64,000 bases of DNA from Corynebacterium tuberculostearicum (lineage in GTDB: Bacteria; Actinomycetota; Actinomycetes; Mycobacteriales; Mycobacteriaceae), in the NCBI RefSeq assembly GCF_013408445.1, contig NZ_JACBZL010000001.1:1426001-1490000 (forward strand). The letters run 5' to 3'. The position numbers and the translations under genes were made by a program. Shown piece after piece: positions 53,561-64,000 of this stretch. The notes under the pieces are model-generated. The model was given only the letters and a program-made list of their open reading frames with translations, was not told the DNA's origin and did no database searches. Each line of letters opens with the position of its first letter. Within the stretch, counting starts at the first letter, position 1.

Positions 53561-53670
53561 GTGCGGACTTTCTTATCTAAAGGTATGGGTTAATTGGGCG
53601 CTATGCGTTACAGCGAAAGCAGCCTGAAAAGGCATACACAGTGGCGGCCCTTTTATTACATGTTTTGTGT

Positions 53671-54564
53671 TTACTTCCCGGGTAGGGCAAGGCCCTGGTC
53701 GATAAACCACACCGATTCACTCGTGCGAGAAGTGGTGGTCGCAACCTTTTGCGTCCCACTTGCTGTGAGAACACGATTTTGATTTAGTGCCGAAGCAAGG
53801 CGAGTTCCTGTGGGAGTTTCTGCCACACTTGCAGGACACCACGTTGCACCTTTGGCGTTCGGGTTGCTTTGAACAGCTACCGATCCGTTAGAGTGCATGG
53901 TCAAGAAGACGCCTGGATATGCGGCTGCTTCCAAGGACAGGCACTGAGAACCATCGCGGGCTGGGACTACTTTAAAAGACGCGTCGAGGCGATCATTAAA
54001 GCCTGAGTTTCTATCTATGCTTGATAGTTCTACTCCGGCCCAAGACAATCGCAGTATTTTTCCGCCGGCATATCGGCCAGCAGAACGCATACTGATCACG
54101 TGTGGGTTGGCTGTATCCACGCTAAGGTCGCCAGTGCCAGCACCGGTTGAGGTCGCTACCGGGGTGACCTGCATTTCAACAACGGTAGAACGATTATTGC
54201 CAACGTCGATGCTTTGGATTTTTCCTGGTTCCACTACTCGCTGCCAGTACACATCACCATCAGGCAACTTAAAGGCCACTGAAACCGGTACTTTTAAGCG
54301 ATTGACAACTCCATACGATCCCGTAATGTTCACGGCCACCCAGCCTGTGGGCTTTGTAAGGAAAAAGCACGCTTTAGAATTTTCCAGCTCTGAAGAATCA
54401 ATACGCACGTACTCCGCCCCAGTAGCACAGTCTTTTTGAACGAGACCACCGTCGCCTGCTGTGGTGTTCACAGGCGTTTCCGCTAGTGCGGGAGAGGTAG
54501 CAAGACCAGCAGAAACTATGCAGGTAAGTACTCCGATAGATAAGCGTTGGACAAAAGAATTCAC
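53671..54564 (-). CDS. Secreted AbfB-domain (arabinose-binding) protein
   Basis: A 297-aa exported protein. The GTG at 54564 has AAGGAG close upstream and gives a signal peptide ending SPALAETP; a start 12 residues earlier lacks support. The C-terminal half (about 150-297) shows AbfB beta-trefoil repeats: HVISMRSAGRYAGGKILRLS, FKVVPARDGSQCLSLEAAAY-PGVFL and VLTASG near the end. AbfB domains bind arabinofuranose side chains, here plausibly those of the cell-wall arabinogalactan. The middle gene of the export trio, 41 bases after the LGFP gene. Confidence 0.8.
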   Translation of the reverse strand: MNSFVQRLSIGVLTCIVSAGLATSPALAETPVNTTAGDGGLVQKDCATGAEYVRIDSSELENSKACFFLTKPTGWVAVNITGSYGVVNRLKVPVSVAFKLPDGDVYWQRVVEPGKIQSIDVGNNRSTVVEMQVTPVATSTGAGTGDLSVDTANPHVISMRSAGRYAGGKILRLSWAGVELSSIDRNSGFNDRLDASFKVVPARDGSQCLSLEAAAYPGVFLTMHSNGSVAVQSNPNAKGATWCPASVAETPTGTRLASALNQNRVLTASGTQKVATTTSRTSESVWFIDQGLALPGK

Positions 54565-54605
54565 AATAGGCTCCTTGAATCTAGGTACGCAGTTGAACAC
54601 CGTGG

Positions 54606-55910
54606 TTACTTCGACAACGGGATATACGTCGTCGAAGAGGAATTAATGGTTGAACGCACAGTTCCGGCAAACTTGCTCCATACCTGTGAACCAATGTGAT
54701 CGGAGCTAAAAGGACCTTGAACCTTTGAGGTCTGTGTCGGGCCAAAGGATTCGACTACGAGGCGAACCCATGTTTTGTCAGAGCCGGTGTAGGAATTTTC
54801 TACGCTGTCGTTGTCGAAGACAACATCGTCATCATCTGCATTGGGGGAAGCTACTTCATCGAATCGGATGTTTAGTGTTCTGCCGCCGCCTTCAGGATGA
54901 TCACTAGCAGTAACCAGTGAAAACCCTTCATCAGAGATACGCTCTACGGTTACTTTGCTTTTAGCTCCGCCCACACCTGTAAAAGTGCATACGGAGCCCT
55001 CGGTAATTTCGTCAGGGCACCCTGAGAGAGGAAAGTACTTATCCATGTTTTGGATAACTTCACGATAAACCCCGGCTGCATGCCACCGCTTGAAGTCGGT
55101 GGTGTTAAACAGTGGATAAATCTGACGGTAACTCGAAATATTCTGATTGTCATAAGCCTCCAGGGCCTTGCCAGTAGGTTCAAAATACTGAATAGATCCG
55201 CCCTGGAAATCCTGCTTTATGCCTCCGCCTGCAGCGTATTTTTCCGATGTGGGAAACTTCAAAGAGCTACGCTCCCATCCCTGACTTCCCCAAAAATCCC
55301 GAATGGGGCCAGAAATACTATGGACCCCGCCAGCTTGTGACCAGTAGATAGATCCGCCTTGAAAATGGTTGTAGCGCCCAGTCTTTTCTGGGGTAAGCAA
55401 CTCATCAGTGGTTGGGTATCCTAGCTCACCGGTCTCCCAGCCTTGCTGAGCCCATTTATCGCGAATTCCTCCCCACACTTGATGAGCATCAGTCTCTGGC
55501 GACCAGTAGATAGACCCGCCCTGGAAATGGTTAAACCGCCCCTTACCATCAGGGGTCTTCAACTCATCAGTAATGGGATATCCCAAGGCCGCGCCTTCCC
55601 AGCCAAGATCTCCCCACTTATTGCGAATACGCCCACCCACCTGGTGAGCAATTCCATTATCAACACCGGCATGCCAGTAAATGGAGGCATCCTTAGCAAA
55701 CACCTGGAACCGACCATTATTTTTAGCTACACGCTCATCAGTTGTAGCGTCACCAAAAGTCTTCCACCCACCAAGCCGGTGATACGCCTCTTCAATACGA
55801 CCACCAATCCAATGACCGTGAAAAACCTTGGCACTTGAAACACCAGCACCAGCAAAAGTAACACTTGCACATACCGCAATAGTTGCAGTCAGCTTCTTAG
55901 CGAATTTCAT
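54606..55910 (-). CDS. Secreted LGFP-repeat cell-wall protein
   Basis: A 434-aa exported protein. The signal peptide is MKFAKKLTATIAVCASVTFA...SSAK; the ATG at 55910 follows AAAGGG. Four to five LGFP repeats fill about residues 30-240, each with a GWE-x-x-LGYP-x-TDE core and a FQGGSIYW strand. LGFP repeats are known from corynebacterial mycolyltransferases and are thought to bind the arabinogalactan-peptidoglycan layer. The remaining 190 residues (WVRLVVESFGPTQTSKVQGP and similar) form a second, unrecognised domain. First gene of the toxin cluster; its promoter must lie in 55911-56200. Confidence 0.88.
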   Translation of the reverse strand: MKFAKKLTATIAVCASVTFAGAGVSSAKVFHGHWIGGRIEEAYHRLGGWKTFGDATTDERVAKNNGRFQVFAKDASIYWHAGVDNGIAHQVGGRIRNKWGDLGWEGAALGYPITDELKTPDGKGRFNHFQGGSIYWSPETDAHQVWGGIRDKWAQQGWETGELGYPTTDELLTPEKTGRYNHFQGGSIYWSQAGGVHSISGPIRDFWGSQGWERSSLKFPTSEKYAAGGGIKQDFQGGSIQYFEPTGKALEAYDNQNISSYRQIYPLFNTTDFKRWHAAGVYREVIQNMDKYFPLSGCPDEITEGSVCTFTGVGGAKSKVTVERISDEGFSLVTASDHPEGGGRTLNIRFDEVASPNADDDDVVFDNDSVENSYTGSDKTWVRLVVESFGPTQTSKVQGPFSSDHIGSQVWSKFAGTVRSTINSSSTTYIPLSK

Positions 55911-56219
55911 CCGTAGCCCTTTCACACCACCGCATTTAAAAACAGCTGAACACCAGATAATTGACAGCCTGAGTTAGGGTATCGCTACGGTTGCACACAG
56001 TCCATAGATGTGTGTTTTGAAACCTTATCTAAAAACTAAATAATTCGTTAAAACGCCAGATGAGCACATGCGCAGACTCGATTTTCGCGTCTCGCGAAAG
56101 GTATTCAAAATAACCTATATGAGGGGTACATATAACTCTAATCTAAACATTTACACTGCACATTCAGGCTGGGCAGTGTACACATTGCATGTCAACGATG
56201 CGCTTTGGTGGGTGAAGCG

Positions 56220-56366
56220 GTGACGGACATTGTTCATGAAGCCCAGGACACGCACCTGTGCGCCTTGTTCATCGAAGCCCACGGGGGCGGTGGAGACTAC
56301 GAGTACGCGCTAGACGCCGCCACGCTCGCCCGACTCGTGCGCGCAGCACAGAGGGCACTTTCTTAA
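56220..56366 (+). CDS. Possible small protein, 48 aa
   Basis: A GTG-started frame encodes MTDIVHEAQDTHLCALFIEA, then a Gly-rich turn and ALDAATLARLVRAAQRALS. The third-position GC content is high, unlike the AT-rich DNA just upstream, which suggests real or formerly real coding. It could be a remnant of a larger gene. No ribosome-binding site is clear. Confidence 0.35.
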   Translation: MTDIVHEAQDTHLCALFIEAHGGGGDYEYALDAATLARLVRAAQRALS

Positions 56367-56444
56367 CAACGTCCCGCAGATAATCCAGACAAACTTCTAG
56401 GCTTAGCCACCAGCCTCAAAGGAAAGCTGTTGCGGAGACAAGTA

Positions 56445-56486
56445 ACCGCCCCGGCAGGCAGCCCATGAGCTGCCATCCGGGGCGGT
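56445..56486 (-). terminator. Stem-loop after the ABC exporter genes
   Basis: ACCGCCCCGG (56445-56454) pairs with CCGGGGCGGT (56477-56486), and GGCAGC with GCTGCC inside. It is a very stable stem just past the permease stop; the T-run is short. Confidence 0.8.
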
Positions 56487-56504
56487 GCTGTGCGTTAGAG
56501 CCGC

Positions 56505-57284
56505 TTAGGCGTCGCGCTTTTGCAACAAGAGGACACCGAGGCCCCACAGGATAACGGCCCAGGCAACAAATACCAGGCAAAATCCCCAGTTTTCCTTCCA
56601 CGGAGCATCAACAGGTTCCATCTCCAGCAGCCAGGACTGGAAAGACTTAAACGGCATGTAGTTCACCAGCTTGCTGCCGACCTTGGGGATGGTGGCTACG
56701 AGATTGTCCACGCCGAGGAAAAGGATGAGGCCAATTGCCACGGCACCAGCCGTCGAGCGCAGCAGCAGTCCTAGGCCTTGCGAGAAAAGGACGAGCAGCG
56801 CGGCAGCCAGCGGGTACTTCCACAGCTGCTTTTGGCCCATCTCGTCATCCCAAGGGTGAAATTCCGCGGCTACTTCATCGTGGGCAAAAAGCTCGGTAAG
56901 CAGGTAGGCGCCCGCCACGGCGATAAAGGTCAGCGCGGCCGCGATAACCGCGTACATGAGCAGCTTAACCAAGGCCACCGACCAGCGGCGCGGGGTAGCC
57001 ATAAACGTAATGGTCTGCGTACCAAAGCGGTACTCGGTGGTCACGATCATGATGGCCTGGATCATGAGCACGGGCAGGCCGAGGAACAATAGGAAAGACA
57101 CCGCGCCATCCGAGGTGATAACCCCCATGCCCATCGCTGCCTCTTCAGGATTTTCTGCCGGCTTAGTCAAACGAGCATTGAGGATGGCCCAACCCCAGGC
57201 AAAGAAAAGGAAGATGAAGGTGGTCCACCAGAAGGAGCGGGTGGTGTGCAGCTTGGTCCATTCGGACTTCAAGGTATTCAGCAT
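56505..57284 (-). CDS. ABC-2 type transporter permease
   Basis: A 259-aa membrane protein with six helices (for example FWWTTFIFLFFAWGWAILNA and LVFVAWAVILWGLGVLLLQK). The pattern fits ABC-2 exporter permeases of the antibiotic or lipid type. It follows the ATPase gene by 6 bases. The two would make a homodimeric exporter; the substrate is unknown. Confidence 0.9.
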   Translation of the reverse strand: MLNTLKSEWTKLHTTRSFWWTTFIFLFFAWGWAILNARLTKPAENPEEAAMGMGVITSDGAVSFLLFLGLPVLMIQAIMIVTTEYRFGTQTITFMATPRRWSVALVKLLMYAVIAAALTFIAVAGAYLLTELFAHDEVAAEFHPWDDEMGQKQLWKYPLAAALLVLFSQGLGLLLRSTAGAVAIGLILFLGVDNLVATIPKVGSKLVNYMPFKSFQSWLLEMEPVDAPWKENWGFCLVFVAWAVILWGLGVLLLQKRDA

Positions 57285-57290
57285 GGCGAA

Positions 57291-58274
57291 TTAAACCTCC
57301 TGCCGGGTGGGTCGAGCGAACGGAGTGGCGGCGCCAGCGGTTCCGGGGGTGGGGGCACCGGTGGAGCCGTGGTACTGGACGGCGTCGCCAGTAAGCTCCA
57401 TGAAGGCATCCTCCAAGGAGGCGCGCTTGAGGCTGAGCTCATTAAGCGGCACCCCGGTGGAGTAGGCCAGCTGGCCCACGAAGTCCGTGGTCTGGTTGGA
57501 AATCACCAGGCGGGGGCGGCCTTCCTCGTCGGTGGACTCAGTAAAGGCGATGCCCTCAGAGCGCAGCGCGGAGCTGAAAGCATCGAGATGGTCGGAGCGC
57601 ACCAGCACAGAGGACTGCGAGTGGTCCTTCACAAAGTCATAGGTGGGCTGGTCCGCCACTAGGCGGCCCTTACCAATGACCACCAGGTGATCGGCGGTCT
57701 GAGACATCTCCGAGAGCAGGTGGGAGGAAATCAAAATGGTGCGGCCCTCATCGGCCAGGGCGCGTACGAGCTGGCGGACCCAGCGAATGCCCTCTGGGTC
57801 GAGGCCGTTGACCGGCTCATCCAGGATGAGGATGCCGGGGTCACCGAGCAGCGCGCCGGCCAGGCCCAGGCGTTGGCCCATGCCGAGGGAGAAGCCGCCG
57901 ACCTTCTTACCGGCGACGTCGGAAAGCCCTACCAGCCCCAAGACCTCATCAACGCGGGAAGTAGAAATGCCGTTGGACTGCGCAATCCATTTCAGGTGGT
58001 TGGCGGCGCTGCGGTTGCGGTGCACCGCCTTGGCATCGAGCAAGGCGCCTACCTCACGCAGGGGATCTTTCAGCTCGTGGTAGCGCTTGCCGTTGATGCG
58101 CGCCCTGCCGGCCGTCGGCGTGTCCAAGCCCAGGATCATGCGCATGGTGGTGGATTTGCCCGCGCCATTGGGACCCAAGAACCCGGTAACCATGCCGGGT
58201 TTTACCTGAAAGGTGAGATCGTCAACGGCGCGGACAGACTTATATTGTTTAGTCAGTCCTTCTACTTCGATCAT
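57291..58274 (-). CDS. ABC transporter ATP-binding protein
   Basis: A 327-aa ATPase starting MIEVEGLTKQYKSVRAVDDL; the open frame runs 9 residues further, without support. Walker A GPNGAGKST, Q-loop region, signature FSLGMGQRLGLAGAL, Walker B ILILDEPVNGLD and the H-loop ILISSHLL are all present. The C-terminal 100 residues fit the DUF4162-like extension of drug-exporter ATPases. It pairs with the permease downstream. Confidence 0.93.
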   Translation of the reverse strand: MIEVEGLTKQYKSVRAVDDLTFQVKPGMVTGFLGPNGAGKSTTMRMILGLDTPTAGRARINGKRYHELKDPLREVGALLDAKAVHRNRSAANHLKWIAQSNGISTSRVDEVLGLVGLSDVAGKKVGGFSLGMGQRLGLAGALLGDPGILILDEPVNGLDPEGIRWVRQLVRALADEGRTILISSHLLSEMSQTADHLVVIGKGRLVADQPTYDFVKDHSQSSVLVRSDHLDAFSSALRSEGIAFTESTDEEGRPRLVISNQTTDFVGQLAYSTGVPLNELSLKRASLEDAFMELTGDAVQYHGSTGAPTPGTAGAATPFARPTRQEV

Positions 58275-58303
58275 AGCACTAGCGTGCCATAAATCCGGCA
58301 ACT

Positions 58304-58798
58304 TTACCTGTTTAATGCCTCCACGCTCTCCCGCAGGGTGGGAAAGGCGTGGCGGAAGGCGGCCAGAAGGGGGAGGCTTTCTACCTCTTCAAAAGGCACC
58401 CAGCGCAGCTCATAGGACTCTTCATTAGCTGTAGTAGGAAGCGGGGCGCCGGTGCGCGTGCGTGCTAGGACGGTGGTGTAGGTCCACTCCCCCGGCAGAT
58501 CCCCCGCCGCGGGATAGGGCCCGGCCGTTACTCGCGCATCGAGCACCTCTACGTCCTGGGGTGCAATCGCGCATTCTTCATGGGTTTCACGCAGCGCGGC
58601 CTGGGTGGGCGTCTCCGTAAAGTCGCGGGCGCCACCCGGAATCCCCCAGGTATCGCCGTGATTGGTCCACGCGGCGCGGTGCTGGAGGAGCACCTTGCGC
58701 CCGGCGACGAGGAAGAGGCCGGCGGCACCAAATTTTCCCCAGACGCGAATGCCGCCGGGGCCTGCCGCCCAGCCGTCTCCACTGTGAGGGTTATGCAT
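58304..58798 (-). CDS. Nudix hydrolase
   Basis: A 164-aa enzyme with the Nudix box GGARDFTETPTQAALRETHE then ECAI (G-x5-E-x7-REUxEE). Such proteins cleave nucleoside diphosphates linked to another group; the substrate is unknown. The start MHNPHSGDGW is preferred because the region upstream overlaps the glnX promoter. It lies 29 bases before the ABC ATPase start and is divergent from glnX. Confidence 0.9.
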   Translation of the reverse strand: MHNPHSGDGWAAGPGGIRVWGKFGAAGLFLVAGRKVLLQHRAAWTNHGDTWGIPGGARDFTETPTQAALRETHEECAIAPQDVEVLDARVTAGPYPAAGDLPGEWTYTTVLARTRTGAPLPTTANEESYELRWVPFEEVESLPLLAAFRHAFPTLRESVEALNR

Positions 58799-58868
58799 GC
58801 TGCCTATCCTAGCCACACACGCGGGTATATGGTGGCGCCCAGCACACTGCGGGCGCTATTCTGAGTGA

Positions 58869-60313
58869 ATGACCGAGCAGGCAGTCCGGGCAGAAAGCGT
58901 GCATGACGAGCACGCTCACCCGAGCGATCACTGGCTCGATGAGGTCACCGCGCCCACCGGCCCGGCCTTCAGCGGGCTCAGCAGCCGCGCCATGGAATGG
59001 TTCGCGGGCCCGGCGCGCCTGCTGCGCCGCTTCTACTACTTCGCCTCCACCACCCCAGGCAAGCTTTTTACGGTCACGCTCATTCTCACCGTTGCCCTAG
59101 GCGCCGCCGGCTTATCGATGTCCCAATCTTCCGCCGCCCGCCACTCCGACCTAGACGAGCTGCTGACCACCACCGAGCCGATGTCAAACGCGGCACACCA
59201 CCTTTATAGTTCGCTCTCAGTGGCCGATACCGTGGCCACCACCGGCTTCGTACAGGCCGGCGTGGAATCGGAGCGCAACCGCGATAGCTATAACGAGGCC
59301 ATCGATGCCGCCTCAGTGGCGGCTACCGAATCCGTGCTGGGCACCACCAAAGAGGATGGCCGGGTGCGCGAGCTGGTGACCTTTATCCAACGCGAGCTGC
59401 CCGTCTATACCGCAATGGTGGAAAAGGCCCGCGCCAATCACCGGGCGGGCAATGCGGTGGCCAATTCCTATATGTCCAATGCCTCGGCGCTCATGCGCGA
59501 GCGTATTCTGCCGGCTGCCTCCGAGCTATTCCAGCTGACCACCGCCAAGGTAAACCAGCAGCAGCAAGAGCTCACCTCGCCGCAGTGGGTGCCGCTCTCC
59601 GGCCTCTTGGCGGCGCTCTTCTTCCTCGCCGTGGCCCAATGGTGGCTGTGGCGCCAGACCCGCCGGCGTTTTAACCGCGGCTTCTTAACTGCCAGCGTGC
59701 TGCTTTTCTTGGCCATCTCCTGGGTGGCGCTATCCAACCTCGCCACCTGGTCCACCGGCCACCAGGGCTTCGAGACGGCCTCACGCCCGTGGGATTCGCT
59801 CACGGCCTCACGAATTGAGGCGCAGCAGGCGCGCACCTCCGAGACCCTCGCGCTGGTGCTGCGCTCCTCCGAGGAGGATTCAATGGTGCGTTTTTCCAGC
59901 TCCATCAACTCCATCGAAGGGGCCCTCGAGGATTATGAGGAAGCGCTCAATGATGAAGATGTGGAGGTCACCGACCCAGAACTCATCCACAGCGCCCGGG
60001 CTGCCGCCGAGCAGTGGCGCGGCACCCACGACAAGCTCATGGGTGCGCTCAAGGACGGCGACTATGACGAGGCCATCTACCAAGCCACGGCGACCGAGCC
60101 CAAGAACGGAGAGATGACCGCGGCGCGTTCCTATGACGAGCTCGACGCGGAGCTTTCGGATCTCATCGGCCAGGCGCGCATCGCCATGCGCAGCTACTTG
60201 GAGCGCGGCCTGACCGCCATGACAGCGGTGTCCTCGGCCGTGTTCCTGCTGACCTTGTGCGCCATTATTGCCGTATGGCTGGGCATCCGTCCCCGACTGC
60301 AGGAGTACCTCTA

Positions 60314-60314
<1 letters not shown>
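58869..60314 (+). CDS. glnX: GlnX-like membrane protein
   Basis: A 481-aa protein with four membrane helices (near 65-85, 240-258, 275-292 and 452-474) and two extracytoplasmic helical domains between them, a layout like four-helix-bundle sensors. The order with glnH and pknG is conserved in Corynebacterium and Mycobacterium, where GlnX links the extracellular binding protein GlnH to the kinase PknG. The stop shares one base with the glnH ATG. Confidence 0.9.
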
Positions 60315-63897
<3,583 letters not shown>

Positions 63898-63942
63898 TCT
63901 GCCTTCCTGCTACCAGCCAACAGGGTGCAGAAAACTAGAAAA

Positions 63943-63973
63943 GGGGCGCGCGGTCTTTTACACCACACGCCCC
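63943..63973 (+). terminator. glnX-glnH-pknG terminator
   Basis: GGGGCG (63943-63948) pairs with CGCCCC (63968-63973), with further GGT/ACC pairing inside. GTTGTTC follows. Confidence 0.7.
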
Positions 63974-64000
63974 GTTGTTCAAAGTCCAGCCGTTAGCTAG

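Larger units (their letters stand above)
55911..56504. other. Boundary region between toxin cluster and ABC exporter
   Basis: About 590 bases. The part at 55925-56200 is AT-rich and probably holds the promoter of the LGFP-AbfB-toxin cluster. A small possible gene lies at 56220-56366 and a terminator at 56445-56486. Nothing else is recognised. Confidence 0.5.

Overview
The window is a piece of a Corynebacterium chromosome. The diagnostic evidence is the porA/porH mini-porin pair between ppk2 and groEL, the glnX-glnH-pknG operon with a PknG that lacks a rubredoxin domain, a Mrp antiporter with fused A and B subunits, a GT87 polyprenol-sugar mannosyltransferase, LGFP-repeat and arabinose-binding (AbfB) wall proteins, and an IS1628-like IS6 element. 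I cannot name the species. No tRNA, rRNA or CRISPR array was recognised.

Left part (1-10 kb): ftsH (5' part only), hpt, tilS and dacB run leftward and ppa runs rightward. After ppa come two diverged palindromic elements with TTCGATCA arms and a DUF559/Vsr-like nuclease gene. A tandem duplication follows, carrying two closely similar 281-aa proteins of unknown function next to a 671-aa unknown protein. Then come a single-domain rhodanese, a MarR regulator with a likely leaderless, self-controlled promoter, and a 1307-aa Pls/PosA-type synthetase translated directly after MarR.

Central core (14-39 kb): two secreted hydrolases (metallophosphoesterase and alpha/beta hydrolase), ppk2, porA, porH, groEL with a CIRCE operator, an OPT oligopeptide transporter, an M20 peptidase, the Mrp Na+/H+ antiporter operon (mrpAB-C-D-E-F-G), a mannosyltransferase, a YbdK-type carboxylate-amine ligase, a LytR_C protein, DUF3263, peptide deformylase, a GNAT enzyme, xth and cardiolipin synthase.

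Accessory region (39.7-56.4 kb): an IS6 element with a frameshifted transposase sits immediately after cls. A DEDDh exonuclease gene is split by an IS3 element. Its last 80 bp occur a second time 1.9 kb downstream, and the two copies bracket a module of HicBA toxin-antitoxin, a lipoprotein and a 5'-truncated phospholipase A2 domain. A second IS3 element has removed the start of an Abi/HEPN-type gene. Then comes the most interesting locus: a leftward six-gene cluster encoding an LGFP-repeat secreted protein, an AbfB-domain secreted protein, a 1333-aa ALF-repeat/coiled-coil secreted protein with a pretoxin-like hydrophobic segment and a distinct C-terminal domain, and three small cytosolic-looking proteins, two of which resemble each other. 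I read it as a polymorphic-toxin system with candidate immunity genes, its exported proteins apparently adapted to the arabinogalactan/mycolate envelope.

Right end (56.5-64 kb): an ABC-2 exporter pair, a Nudix hydrolase and the glnX-glnH-pknG signalling operon (amino-acid sensing to 2-oxoglutarate dehydrogenase control through OdhI). The PknG N-terminus carries three near-identical Thr-containing repeats that may be multiple FHA-docking sites.
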